Assembly (NCBI RefSeq): GCF_003253745.1
Contig: NZ_MZXV01000056.1
Span: forward strand, 124,001-188,000
From: Mesorhizobium kowhaii
GTDB lineage: Bacteria > Pseudomonadota > Alphaproteobacteria > Rhizobiales > Rhizobiaceae
Direction of reading: 5' to 3'
Length of the DNA stretch: 64,000 nt
Numbering within the stretch: position 1 is the first letter of the stretch; each line of letters opens with the position of its first letter. Positions 39,990 to 48,389 of the stretch are shown here, in pieces. The notes beneath the pieces are model-generated. The model ran no database searches and was not told the DNA's origin. It saw nothing but the letters and a program-made list of their open reading frames with translations. The translations under genes were made by a program, and so were the position numbers.

Positions 39990-41080
39990 ACGTCGGCGAC
40001 CGCCACTATCGCACCATCTGGCTGAGCGACGACGGGCGTTCGGTGGAGATCATCGACCAGCGCTGGCTGCCGCATGATTTCAGCGTCGAAAGGATCGGCA
40101 CCGTCGCCGGCATCGCCACCGCGATCCGCGACATGTGGGTGCGCGGCGCGCCGCTGATCGGCGTCACCGCGGCCTATGGCGTCGCCATGCAGATGGCGGA
40201 CGATCCGTCGGATGCAGCACTTGATGCCGTCTGGGAGACCTTGCACGAGACGCGCCCGACCGCGATCAATCTGCGCTGGGCGCTCGATGAGATGCGGCGC
40301 TTCCTCAAGCCGCTGCCAACAGAACAACGCGCCGAAGCCGCCTACCAGCGCGCTGGCGAAATCGCCGATGAGGACGTTGGCCTCAATCGGGCCATCGGCG
40401 AGAACGGTCTCGCCATCATCAAGGCCATTGCCGCGCGCAAGCCGAAGGGCGAACCGGTCAACATCCTGACCCACTGCAATGCCGGCTGGCTGGCGACCGT
40501 CGATTACGGCACCGCCACCGCGCCGATCTATCTGGCAACCGAGGCCGGCATTCCGGTCCACGTCTATGTCGACGAGACGCGGCCGCGCAACCAAGGCGCC
40601 CAACTGACCGCCTGGGAGATGGCCGGCCACGGCGTGCCGCACACACTGATCGTCGACAATGCCGGCGGCCATCTGATGCAGCGCGGCGAGATCGACATGG
40701 TCATCGTCGGCACCGACCGCACCACCGCCGACGGCGATGTCTGCAACAAGATCGGCACCTATCTCAAGGCACTTGCCGCCGCCGACAATGACGTGCCGTT
40801 CTATGTCGCGCTGCCGTCGCCGACCATCGACTGGACTGTGCATGACGGGCTGGCCGAAATCCCCATCGAGCAGCGCTCGGCCGACGAGGTCTCGCTGGTC
40901 TGGGGCAAGACCGCTGCCGGCGAGATTGCCCAGGTGCGCATATCACCCGAGACGACACCCGCGGCAAACCCGGCCTTCGACGTGACACCGGCGCGGCTGG
41001 TCACCGGCCTGATCACCGAACGCGGCGTCGCCAAGGCGTCGCGCGAGGGCTTGAAGGCGATGTTTCCCGAGCGCGGCTAA
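39986..41080 (+). CDS. mtnA: S-methyl-5-thioribose-1-phosphate isomerase
   Basis: A 364-residue member of the eIF2B-alpha/MtnA family. RGAPLIG (53-59), the catalytic Cys164 in THCNAG and Asp244 in VGTDRTTADGDVCNKIGTY match the isomerase and not the regulatory eIF2B subunits. The start is TTG 39986, overlapping the mtnK stop by four bases, with AGGAGAA at about 39972. It converts methylthioribose-1-phosphate to methylthioribulose-1-phosphate. No mtnB, C, D or E follows, so the next step must be encoded elsewhere or done by an aldolase such as that at 32106. Confidence 0.87.
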   Translation: MNVGDRHYRTIWLSDDGRSVEIIDQRWLPHDFSVERIGTVAGIATAIRDMWVRGAPLIGVTAAYGVAMQMADDPSDAALDAVWETLHETRPTAINLRWALDEMRRFLKPLPTEQRAEAAYQRAGEIADEDVGLNRAIGENGLAIIKAIAARKPKGEPVNILTHCNAGWLATVDYGTATAPIYLATEAGIPVHVYVDETRPRNQGAQLTAWEMAGHGVPHTLIVDNAGGHLMQRGEIDMVIVGTDRTTADGDVCNKIGTYLKALAAADNDVPFYVALPSPTIDWTVHDGLAEIPIEQRSADEVSLVWGKTAAGEIAQVRISPETTPAANPAFDVTPARLVTGLITERGVAKASREGLKAMFPERG

Positions 41081-41099
41081 GATCTCACCGCAGGAGCGC

Positions 41100-41639
41100 C
41101 TAATAGAGCGGCTTGCTCATGTGCTTGGGCGTTGGCCACGTCGCGGTCACGCCCGGCTGCACCGGCCGCTCGAGATAGGTCGACAGGACCACGTAGCTGC
41201 GCGTCGAGGTGACGCCTGGCGTTTCGTAGAGGCGTGACAGCAACCCTTCGAGCGCTCTGGTGTCCTCGGTGCGGACCTTGAGCAGCATGCAGGTGTCGCC
41301 GGCGACGGTGTGGATTTCCTCGACTTCCGGATACTGCGAAACCGCCATCAGTTCCGGGGTCTTTCCCCAACCCTTGGTGTCGATATGCACGAAAGCCAGC
41401 AGCGGCTTGCGCACCGCGTTGGGATCGATGATTGCCGCGGTGTTGCGGATGGCGCCGCTGCGCCGCAGCCGCTTGACGCGTTCGTGCGCCGCCGGCGGTG
41501 AAAGCCCGACGCGATCACCGAGCTCGGCATAACTGACCGTCGCGTCATCGACCAGGACGCCTAATATTTTTCGGTCGATTGCGTCGAGCTCACGGGCCGC
41601 AGACCTGTTCTGCAGAATGCCATCTGTTTCTTCGTCCAT
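41100..41639 (-). CDS. Lrp/AsnC-family transcriptional regulator
   Basis: A 179-residue protein from ATG 41639, preceded by GGAG at 8 bases. An N-terminal AsnC helix-turn-helix (LDAIDRKILGVLVDDATVSY, then AELGDRVGLSPPAAHERVKRL) is followed by a RAM ligand domain (EVEEIHTVAGDTCMLLKVRT). A start at 41678 is also possible. It is divergent from an MFS exporter gene with a 48-base gap that holds an AT-centred dyad. Local control of the exporter by an amino acid is the usual arrangement for such pairs. Confidence 0.84.
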   Translation of the reverse strand: MDEETDGILQNRSAARELDAIDRKILGVLVDDATVSYAELGDRVGLSPPAAHERVKRLRRSGAIRNTAAIIDPNAVRKPLLAFVHIDTKGWGKTPELMAVSQYPEVEEIHTVAGDTCMLLKVRTEDTRALEGLLSRLYETPGVTSTRSYVVLSTYLERPVQPGVTATWPTPKHMSKPLY

Positions 41640-41656
41640 GTTGAAATCTCCGGTTG

Positions 41657-41674
41657 CCGCAGAATTTAATGCGG
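41657..41674. promoter_or_regulatory. AT-centred dyad between lrp-like and MFS genes
   Basis: CCGCA, GAATTTAA, TGCGG: an 18-base imperfect palindrome with an AT-rich centre, in the 48-base divergent spacer. The shape fits an Lrp/AsnC-type binding site. Confidence 0.5.
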
Positions 41675-41687
41675 TCATTATGGTCTT

Positions 41688-42866
41688 ATGTCGAACGCTG
41701 ATCAAGTTGCACCATTGGCCGCAAGCGCCCGGGAGCCGATCCCGACTCTCGCCTATCTCTTGACCGGATGCATCGCCGTGATCGGCTCGAATTCACTTGT
41801 GCTGGGCCCGATCGCACCGGCCGTGGCCTCGTCGTTTGCGACAAGCGTGCCGGTCGTCATGATTGCGGCGGCCGTGTTCGGCCTCGGCACCTCCGCAAGC
41901 GCCCTGTTCCTGGCGCGTTACATCGACCGGGTTGGCGCCCGCCGGATGCTGCAGGGCGCATTGCTGTTGCTGGCGATAGCGCTCGTCGCCAGTGCTGCGG
42001 CACCGACGGTGATGATGCTGGTCGCGGCGCAACTGCTCGCCGGCATTGCTGCCGGTATCGCCATGCCGGCAATCTATGCGAGTGCGGCAGCCATCGCGCC
42101 GCCTGGCCGCGAAAGCGGCACGATCGGCGTCGTGCTGACCGGATGGACGCTCAGCATGGTCGCCGGCGTTTCGCTATCGGCCGTGCTTGCCGATCTCGTG
42201 CATTGGCGTGCCGTTTTCGCAGCGGTCGCGCTGCTGGCAACGCTTGCCTTGGCCGGCCTTACACTGTCGTCGCTGAGCGACGTCAGGAAGAGCGGCCCGG
42301 CGCCGACACCGCTGGAGGCGCTCGGTATTCCCGGCATCGTACCGCTGCTCATCGCCTGCGCCGCCTTCATGACCGCCTTCTACGGTGTCTACGGCTACCT
42401 CGGCGATCACCTTCACAGCGGATTGGGCAAACCGGTGAGTGCCAACGGGTGGGCAGCACTTGCCTATGGCATCGGCTTCGGCACGGCTGCTCTCCTCGAC
42501 GGCGTCATCGATCGCCTGGGCGCGCGTCGCGTGATGCCGTTTGCCTATCTTCTGGTCGCCGTCGTCTATGTCGCCATGGCCGTGACGAGCGGCAGTTTCG
42601 GCCTGACCTTGGCCATGGTGGCGGTCTGGGGGCTTGCCAACCACTTTGGACTGAACGTCCTTGTGATGCGCCTGTCGGCGCTCGATCCGTCACGACGCGG
42701 CACGATCATGGGCTTGAACAGCGCCGTGACCTATCTGGCGGTCTTCGTCGGCACCACCGGCTTTGGGCCGCTCTATTCGACCTTCGGTTTTGCGACTTGC
42801 GCGACGGTCGCGGCACTGCTGATGCTGGTTGCCGCCGCGGCGGCGGCATGGCGCACAACTAATTGA
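41688..42866 (+). CDS. MFS transporter (AraJ/Cmx-like drug or metabolite exporter)
   Basis: A 392-residue twelve-helix major facilitator. RYIDRVGARRMLQGALLLLA carries the A-loop motif between helices 2 and 3. The helix 5 region ESGTIGVVLTGWTLSMVAGV resembles the exporter motif C. The C-terminal half holds FVGTTGFGPLYSTFGFATCA. The group includes AraJ and chloramphenicol/arabinose exporters. The substrate is unknown; the divergent Lrp-type regulator hints at an amino acid or derivative. Confidence 0.8.
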   Translation: MSNADQVAPLAASAREPIPTLAYLLTGCIAVIGSNSLVLGPIAPAVASSFATSVPVVMIAAAVFGLGTSASALFLARYIDRVGARRMLQGALLLLAIALVASAAAPTVMMLVAAQLLAGIAAGIAMPAIYASAAAIAPPGRESGTIGVVLTGWTLSMVAGVSLSAVLADLVHWRAVFAAVALLATLALAGLTLSSLSDVRKSGPAPTPLEALGIPGIVPLLIACAAFMTAFYGVYGYLGDHLHSGLGKPVSANGWAALAYGIGFGTAALLDGVIDRLGARRVMPFAYLLVAVVYVAMAVTSGSFGLTLAMVAVWGLANHFGLNVLVMRLSALDPSRRGTIMGLNSAVTYLAVFVGTTGFGPLYSTFGFATCATVAALLMLVAAAAAAWRTTN

Positions 42867-42898
42867 CAGACTGTATTGGCCATCCGCCTTTCACGCGA

Positions 42899-42927
42899 TT
42901 GACAGCGGCGCCCTGCCCTTCCATACA
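42899..42927 (+). promoter_or_regulatory. Candidate promoter for the riboswitch-ribH2 transcript
   Basis: TTGACA (42899-42904) and CATACA (42922-42927) are separated by 17 bases. A transcript starting about 7 bases later would begin right at the FMN riboswitch. The -10 match is moderate. Confidence 0.5.
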
Positions 42928-42937
42928 AACGGCGTTA

Positions 42938-43082
42938 ATGTTCTCAGGGCGGGGTGAGAGTCCCCACCGGCGGTAAGGGTTTCGGCCCAAGCCCGCGAGC
43001 GCTTTCCGACACAATCGGAAAGGTCAGCAGATCCGGTGGATTCCGGAGCCGACGGTTACAGTCCGGATGGAAGAGAGCGAAC
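42938..43082 (+). ncRNA. FMN riboswitch (RFN element)
   Basis: The conserved 5' half, TTCTCAGGGCGGGGTGAGAG then TCCCCACCGGCGGTAA, and the 3' half, CAGCAGATCCGGTGGA, GCCGACGGTTACAGTCCGGATG and GAGAGCGAAC, are all present. A variable stem GCGCTTTCCGACA...CGGAAAG lies between. FMN binding lowers riboflavin gene expression. A small stem GGACCGC/GCGGGCC followed by GGATTTT (about 43090-43115) could be the expression-platform terminator before ribH2. Confidence 0.95.
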
Positions 43083-43158
43083 GGAAGACGGACCGCCTTT
43101 GCGGGCCGGATTTTGTATCGTGCGTCCTGATTCTGGTTCGAAACGGAAGGATGGACCC

Positions 43159-43632
43159 ATGAATCAGCATTCCCACAAAGACTATGAAACGACCCGCATC
43201 GCCGTCATTCGCGCGCGCTGGCATGCCGACATCGTCGACCAATGCGTGCAGGCGTTCGAGGCGGAACTGGCTGACATCGGAGGCGAGCGCTTCGCTGTCG
43301 ATGTCTTCGACGTGCCCGGCGCCTACGAGATTCCGCTGCACGCCAAGACCTTGGCCGGGACCGGCCGCTATGCCGCGATCCTCGGCACCGCCTTCGTCGT
43401 CAATGGCGGCATCTACCGGCATGAGTTTGTCGCCAGTGCTGTCATCGACGGCATGATGAACGTGCAGCTGTCGACCGGCGTGCCGGTGCTGTCGGCGGTG
43501 CTCACCCCGCACAACTACCACGACAGCGCCGAGCATCACCGCTTCTTCTTCGAGCACTTCACCGTCAAGGGCAAGGAAGCGGCCAATGCCTGCGTGCAGA
43601 TCCTGGCGGCGCGGGAATTGATCGCGGCTTAA
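43159..43632 (+). CDS. ribH2: 6,7-dimethyl-8-ribityllumazine synthase, type II
   Basis: A 157-residue protein starting at ATG 43159, 8 bases after GGAAGG. The lumazine synthase fold is shown by IAVIRARWHADIVDQCVQAF, FDVPGAYEIPLHAK, FVVNGGIYRHEFVASAVIDG and the loop TPHNYHDSAEHHRFF. Insertions and the HNYHDSAEHH loop resemble the decameric RibH2 of Brucella and rhizobia more than the icosahedral RibH1. It condenses 5-amino-6-ribitylaminouracil with 3,4-dihydroxybutanone phosphate. The gene stands alone behind its own FMN riboswitch, away from ribD/E/A. Confidence 0.9.
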   Translation: MNQHSHKDYETTRIAVIRARWHADIVDQCVQAFEAELADIGGERFAVDVFDVPGAYEIPLHAKTLAGTGRYAAILGTAFVVNGGIYRHEFVASAVIDGMMNVQLSTGVPVLSAVLTPHNYHDSAEHHRFFFEHFTVKGKEAANACVQILAARELIAA

Positions 43633-43645
43633 GATCACCAAAGAA

Positions 43646-43755
43646 GCCGGATTTCAGCCCTGCAACAAGAATTGCGATCGACAGGGCCTCTGAAGGTTGC
43701 GGTTGGCCTGAAATCCGGCCAGAAGCATCAGGGGCCGACCGGCGACCGGTCGGCC
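43646..43755. repeat. Nested inverted repeats between ribH2 and fba
   Basis: GCCGGATTTCAG (43646-43657) pairs with CTGAAATCCGGC (43708-43719), with an inner GCCCTG/CAGGGC pair. A second stem GGCCGACCGG/CCGGTCGGCC (43733-43742, 43746-43755) follows. Together they probably end the ribH2 transcript; no T-run is present. Confidence 0.6.
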
Positions 43756-43795
43756 CGCGACGTTGCGCTTGAAACCAGATACGGGAGACTATTGG

Positions 43796-44860
43796 GTGGC
43801 TCGCATAACACTGAGACAATTGCTCGACCACGCCGCCGAATACGGCTACGGCGTGCCCGCTTTCAACATGAACAATATGGAACAGGGCCTCGCCATCATG
43901 GAGGCCGCCGAGGAGACCAAGTCGCCGGTCATCCTGCAGGCGAGCCGTGGTGCTCGCGCCTATGCCAATGACGTGGTGCTGGCCAAGCTGATCGACGCGC
44001 TGGTCGAAATCCATCCCGACATCCCGGTCTGCATGCATCTCGACCATGGCAACAACGAAGCCACCTGCGTCACTGCAATCCAGTACGGCTTCACCTCTGT
44101 CATGATGGACGGATCGCTGAAGGAAGACGGCAAGACGCCGGCCGACTACGGCTACAATTCCGGCATCACCCGCCGCGTCGTCGACATGGCGCATTGGGGT
44201 GGCGTTTCCGTCGAAGGCGAGATCGGTGTGCTCGGCTCGCTCGAGAGCGGTGGCGGCGAACAGGAAGACGGCCACGGCGTCGAAGGCGAGATCAGCCACG
44301 ACCAGCTTTTGACCGACCCGGAACAGGCGGTCGAATTCGTCAAAGACACCCATGTCGATGCGCTGGCTGTTGCCATGGGCACCAGCCACGGCGCCTACAA
44401 ATTCTCTCGCAAGCCCGATGGCGCGGTGCTGGCCATGAACGTCATCGAGGAGATCCACCGCCGGCTGCCGAACATGCATCTGGTCATGCATGGTTCGTCC
44501 TCGGTGCCGGAGGATCTGCAGGAGATCATTAACAAATATGGCGGCCAGATGAAGCCGACCTGGGGCGTGCCGGTCGAGGAGATCCAGCGCGGCATCAAGC
44601 ACGGCGTGCGCAAGATCAACATCGACACCGACAACCGCATGGCGCTGACCGGCGCCATCCGCAAGGTGCTGACCGAGAACCCGAGCGAGTTCGACCCGCG
44701 CAAATATCTGACGCCCGCCATGGCCGCGATGAGGAAGCTCTGCAAGGAGCGCTTCGAGCAGTTCGGCACTGCCGGCAACGCGCAGAAGATCAAGCCGCTG
44801 CCGGTCGCCGAAATGGCCAAGCGCTACAAGTCGGGGAGCCTCGACCCGAAGTTCGGCTGA
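43796..44860 (+). CDS. fba: Fructose-bisphosphate aldolase, class II
   Basis: A 354-residue zinc aldolase of the CbbA/FbaA type. VPAFNMNNMEQGLAIMEAAE is near the N-terminus, CMHLDHGNN carries the zinc-ligand region, FTSVMMDGSLKEDGK follows, and GEIGVLGSLESGGGE is the insert typical of this long form. The start is GTG 43796 with GGGAG at 8 bases. It cleaves fructose-1,6-bisphosphate to DHAP and glyceraldehyde-3-phosphate. It is monocistronic, ended by the hairpin at 44876-44908. Confidence 0.9.
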   Translation: MARITLRQLLDHAAEYGYGVPAFNMNNMEQGLAIMEAAEETKSPVILQASRGARAYANDVVLAKLIDALVEIHPDIPVCMHLDHGNNEATCVTAIQYGFTSVMMDGSLKEDGKTPADYGYNSGITRRVVDMAHWGGVSVEGEIGVLGSLESGGGEQEDGHGVEGEISHDQLLTDPEQAVEFVKDTHVDALAVAMGTSHGAYKFSRKPDGAVLAMNVIEEIHRRLPNMHLVMHGSSSVPEDLQEIINKYGGQMKPTWGVPVEEIQRGIKHGVRKINIDTDNRMALTGAIRKVLTENPSEFDPRKYLTPAMAAMRKLCKERFEQFGTAGNAQKIKPLPVAEMAKRYKSGSLDPKFG

Positions 44861-44875
44861 ACGCGATCAACCATC

Positions 44876-44908
44876 CCAGAGCTGCCAGGATGCTCCTGGC
44901 AACTCTGG
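44876..44908. terminator. Hairpin between fba and the VWA operon end
   Basis: CCAGAG...CTCTGG encloses TGCCAGGA/TCCTGGCA around a 3-base loop. It separates convergent transcripts, 15 bases after the fba stop and 12 bases from the VWA stop. It probably works in both directions. Confidence 0.7.
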
Positions 44909-44919
44909 TGGCGGCTATT

Positions 44920-46149
44920 TCATTCCGGTGTCTCGGTCTCGGCGCGAACCAGCTTGATGTCGGCCCCGGCCGCCCATGAGCCGATATCCTCGCGGCGCAA
45001 TGCCGCCGCCATCATGTCTGGAAACAGATCCGGCGTGCAGGCAAAGACCGGAATGCCGAGCGCGGCAACCGACCCGGCCATCTTGGGGTCGTAGCCAGGC
45101 CTGCCTTGATCGGTCAACGCCAGAAGCACCACGACATTGACGCCGGAACGAACCAGCGCGGCAAGCCGCTGCAGCAATTCCTGACCGTTGCCGCCTTCAA
45201 AAAGGTCGGTGATCAGCACCATATGCGACTTGGTCGGCCGTTCGATGCGATCCGCGCAATAAGCGACGGCCTGGTTGATGTCGGTTCCACCGCCAAGCTG
45301 CACGCCGAACAGGACTTCGACCGGATCGCTGAGTTCATCGGTGAGATCGACGATGGTCGTGTCGAAGCAGACAAGCCTGGTCCGCACGACGGGTAACGAA
45401 GCCATCACCGCGGCGAATATCGAGGCGTAGATCACCGAGCTTGCCATAGAGCCGGACTGATCGACGCACAGCACGACCTCGTCCAGATCGACCAGCCGGC
45501 GCTGCTTGCGCAAGAAGCCGACCAGCTTCTCAGGCACGATGGTTTTATGCTCGGGCTGGTAGTGGCGAAGGTTGGCCGAGATGGTCCGCGGCCAGTCGAT
45601 GTCGCGCTGGCGTGGCCGGTTGGTGCGTTGCGACCGATCGAGCGCGCCGCGGATCGCCTCGGCCGTCTTCTGCTCCAGCCGCCGCATCAGCTTGGCGACG
45701 ATATCGGCGATGATCGTACGCGCGATGTCCTTGGTCTTGGCCGGCATGACCGAGCGCAGCGAAATCAGGTCGGCAACGAGATTGACGTCCGCCTCGATCG
45801 CCTTGAGGAACTCCGGCTCCATCAGCATCTGCTTCAGGTTGAGGCGCTCGAAGGCATCCTTCTGGACGATCTGCACGACCTGCGCGGGAAAGAACGACCT
45901 GATATCGCCCATCCACTGTGCCACTCGCGGCGCCGAGCGGCCGAGCCCGCCGCGCCGCTTGCGCGGATCGGCGGCCGCATCGCCGGCACCATCGCCATAG
46001 AGCGCATCGAGTGCCGCCGAAAGCCGCTTGTCAGTGTCGGAAAGCGAAGTCGATTTCTCATCATCGGCGCCGATCGCCAGGCGCCAGCGGCGCTCCCGTC
46101 CGTCATCGGTCGACGCTTCGCCTATCTCGGCCTCGTCATCCATCGCCAT
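44920..46149 (-). CDS. VWA-domain protein of the MoxR/DUF5682/DUF5691/SWIM operon
   Basis: A 409-residue protein. Residues about 65-215 form an alpha-helical N-terminal region with charged tracts. A von Willebrand A domain follows from about 225, with an intact MIDAS: DQSGS at 230-234, a central Thr-containing stretch (CFDTTIVDL) and TDLFEGG. VWA proteins of this type act with MoxR AAA+ ATPases as metal-dependent adaptors for remodelling protein complexes. It is the last gene of a five-gene minus-strand operon and overlaps the DUF5682 gene by 14 bases, so translation is coupled. No signal peptide or membrane helix is visible; it is likely cytoplasmic. Confidence 0.85.
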   Translation of the reverse strand: MAMDDEAEIGEASTDDGRERRWRLAIGADDEKSTSLSDTDKRLSAALDALYGDGAGDAAADPRKRRGGLGRSAPRVAQWMGDIRSFFPAQVVQIVQKDAFERLNLKQMLMEPEFLKAIEADVNLVADLISLRSVMPAKTKDIARTIIADIVAKLMRRLEQKTAEAIRGALDRSQRTNRPRQRDIDWPRTISANLRHYQPEHKTIVPEKLVGFLRKQRRLVDLDEVVLCVDQSGSMASSVIYASIFAAVMASLPVVRTRLVCFDTTIVDLTDELSDPVEVLFGVQLGGGTDINQAVAYCADRIERPTKSHMVLITDLFEGGNGQELLQRLAALVRSGVNVVVLLALTDQGRPGYDPKMAGSVAALGIPVFACTPDLFPDMMAAALRREDIGSWAAGADIKLVRAETETPE

Positions 46150-48385
46150 TCCCGCCCATCAGCAAGGGTCCGAGCCGTTCCAGGTGACGGCGCCACGCCT
46201 CACCGCCATCCGGCGTTGGTGTCAGTCCGGCCGGCAGGCGTGCGGCGCGGCCGAGCACCGCTTCGATCAACCGCCGCCGCTCCATCGCATCCAGATGCGA
46301 AAAGACCCGGCGCAGCAGCGGCAGATGTGCAATGAAGGCATCTTCCTCCAGGGATTTGAGCCAGGCATCGACCGCTCCGCGCAGTGCCTCGTCATGGATG
46401 AGCCGTTGACCGGCGGTGCTGAAGAACCCTTCGAAGAACCCTGCAGCCTCCGTGACCGGTGTTCCCGGCGACAGGCGCCGTGCGATCAGGCCCGCCGCGG
46501 CGTCGGCGGACAGATGGCCGGCTTCGTAGAGCAGATGCGCGGCACAGCCCGCCACCAGCGCCGTCGAGCGCGATCCATCCAGCACGGCAGCCAGTCCATT
46601 GCGCCAGGCGTCCAGCACGTCCTGTTCAGGCTCGACCAGCTTGATCGCCTCGTCGGCCTTGCGCATCGCGCCAACCAGCGCCGAGGAAGCCTGCGCATCG
46701 AGGTCGCGAGCGGCATAGGCAAGCGCGATCCCGCCTTCGACGATCAGTCGCTCCAGCAGACCGGACAGGCGGGCCGTTTCCGTCTTGCGCGCCTCGCCAT
46801 AGCGAATGATGTCGGCGAGCGGCGGCACCGATGCCAGGATTTCCAGGCATTCGCTGCTGCGCGCCGCTCGTTCCTCCAATGCCACGAGACCGGCCGCCGA
46901 CGCCTCCGACAGGTTTGCCGTGATGGCGCCCTGAACCAGTGCCGCTAGCGCGTCGAGGGATGTCGCCGCGCCGATCATCTGGATCAGCCGGCCATTGGCG
47001 GCCTTCTCGATGGTCGGCCCGTAGATCAGGTTCTCGACCAGGCGAACGGCATATTCCGGCTCCCACGAGAGCGCCCATCGCTCGCGAAAGGTGCCGCGGC
47101 TGCGTCCGCTGTCGGTCAATTTACCCCAGTGCACGCCAAGCACGTTCAGCCGGTGCAGTAGTGTCGAACGAAACAACCCGCTTTCACTGCGCAAATCGAC
47201 CGACAGTTCGCGCTCCAGCGCCTCGGGCTTCAGCCGCGCCGCCTTCTGGTTGCGCTGCAGGTCCTCGATCAACGGCGCCAGTGGCGTGTCGGGCGGAATT
47301 TCACCGACATCCGCGCCCAGAAGCAGTTCGGCTTCGACCAGCGCCCACAGCAGCGCTTCGCCGTTGAACAGGGCGGCGATCGCGGCGTCGCGCAATTCCT
47401 CGAAACCAGGCTTTGGCCGCTCACGGATTGCGGCCAGCGTACGGGCCAGCCGTTCGGCTTCGATCAGCGAGGCGGTCGAGACCATATGTCCCTTCGCTCT
47501 CAGCACCGCCGCGATCATCGCGAGCCACAGGGTCGCCGCGTCGTGTCGGCCGCGCGTACGCCAAAGATGCTTGCACCAGCCAGGCGCGACGACGCCCGCG
47601 CCATAGCCGAAGCCCAGCGCCAGACGCGGCCCCGTCCATGGCGCCCAGGTCATCGTGCTTTTGCGCCGGGCGAGCCCCTTGAGAAGGGCCTGATCCTCTT
47701 TCTGCGGTCGCGTCGCTTGCAACGCAGGCACATGCCAGGCGCCGCAAACGACAGCGATCGGCCCCTCGAATTCCTTGCGCGCGGCGGTGATCTCAAGCCG
47801 CATATGCGCTTCCCGCCTGGCCTCGAAGGCGGCAAGTGGACCTTCACCATCCCGCAGCGTCGTCATGGCATCGGATATCGCGGCGAAGATGGGGCCCGGT
47901 TGCGGATTCTGCTCGATGATATCAGACCACCAACTCTCGCCATCCTCATAGCCGGCGGCCTGCGCCAGCGTCCCGATCGGGTCACGCAGATGCGGCGCCG
48001 TCTCGTTGTCGACGCCGGGCTCCGCTTCACCGGCATTGGCATTTTCCGCGCCGTCAACCGGCGCAACCCGGGCCGATGACGGCAGGTCGATGAACCGCAA
48101 TGCCGCGTTGTTGCCTACAGCCCACAGGGCGGCCTGGTATTCCGGAGAGAACTCCGCGAAAGGCCAGAAGCTCGTCGAAGCCGGATCGTCTTCCGGATAG
48201 CAGAGCAGCGCCACCGGCGGCTGCATTTCGGGGCGGGCAAGCAGCGGCAGCAGCGCGGAGGCATCCGCCGGCCCTTCGATCAGCACCGCGACCGGTTTCA
48301 AGTCCTGCAACGCCTGCACCAGGCTGTCGGCGGAGCCGGGCCCGTGATGGCGTATGCCGAAATAGGAAACGTCGCGTTGCGCCAT
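46136..48385 (-). CDS. DUF5682-family protein
   Basis: A 749-residue protein that begins MAQRDVSYFGIRHHGPGSAD and continues with AVLIEGPADASALLPLLA, the signature opening of DUF5682. The RHHGPGSA motif with paired histidines recalls the catalytic or metal-binding N-terminus of the ChaN/EreA/TraB-like fold, which suggests an enzyme; this is inference. The region from about 300 onward is alpha-helical and rich in Leu, Ala and Glu. It lies 4 bases after the MoxR gene and overlaps the VWA gene. I know no established biochemical function. The position between ATPase and VWA adaptor suggests that it is the effector or substrate-handling part. Confidence 0.8.
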   Translation of the reverse strand: MAQRDVSYFGIRHHGPGSADSLVQALQDLKPVAVLIEGPADASALLPLLARPEMQPPVALLCYPEDDPASTSFWPFAEFSPEYQAALWAVGNNAALRFIDLPSSARVAPVDGAENANAGEAEPGVDNETAPHLRDPIGTLAQAAGYEDGESWWSDIIEQNPQPGPIFAAISDAMTTLRDGEGPLAAFEARREAHMRLEITAARKEFEGPIAVVCGAWHVPALQATRPQKEDQALLKGLARRKSTMTWAPWTGPRLALGFGYGAGVVAPGWCKHLWRTRGRHDAATLWLAMIAAVLRAKGHMVSTASLIEAERLARTLAAIRERPKPGFEELRDAAIAALFNGEALLWALVEAELLLGADVGEIPPDTPLAPLIEDLQRNQKAARLKPEALERELSVDLRSESGLFRSTLLHRLNVLGVHWGKLTDSGRSRGTFRERWALSWEPEYAVRLVENLIYGPTIEKAANGRLIQMIGAATSLDALAALVQGAITANLSEASAAGLVALEERAARSSECLEILASVPPLADIIRYGEARKTETARLSGLLERLIVEGGIALAYAARDLDAQASSALVGAMRKADEAIKLVEPEQDVLDAWRNGLAAVLDGSRSTALVAGCAAHLLYEAGHLSADAAAGLIARRLSPGTPVTEAAGFFEGFFSTAGQRLIHDEALRGAVDAWLKSLEEDAFIAHLPLLRRVFSHLDAMERRRLIEAVLGRAARLPAGLTPTPDGGEAWRRHLERLGPLLMGGNGDG

Positions 48386-48389
48386 GGCG

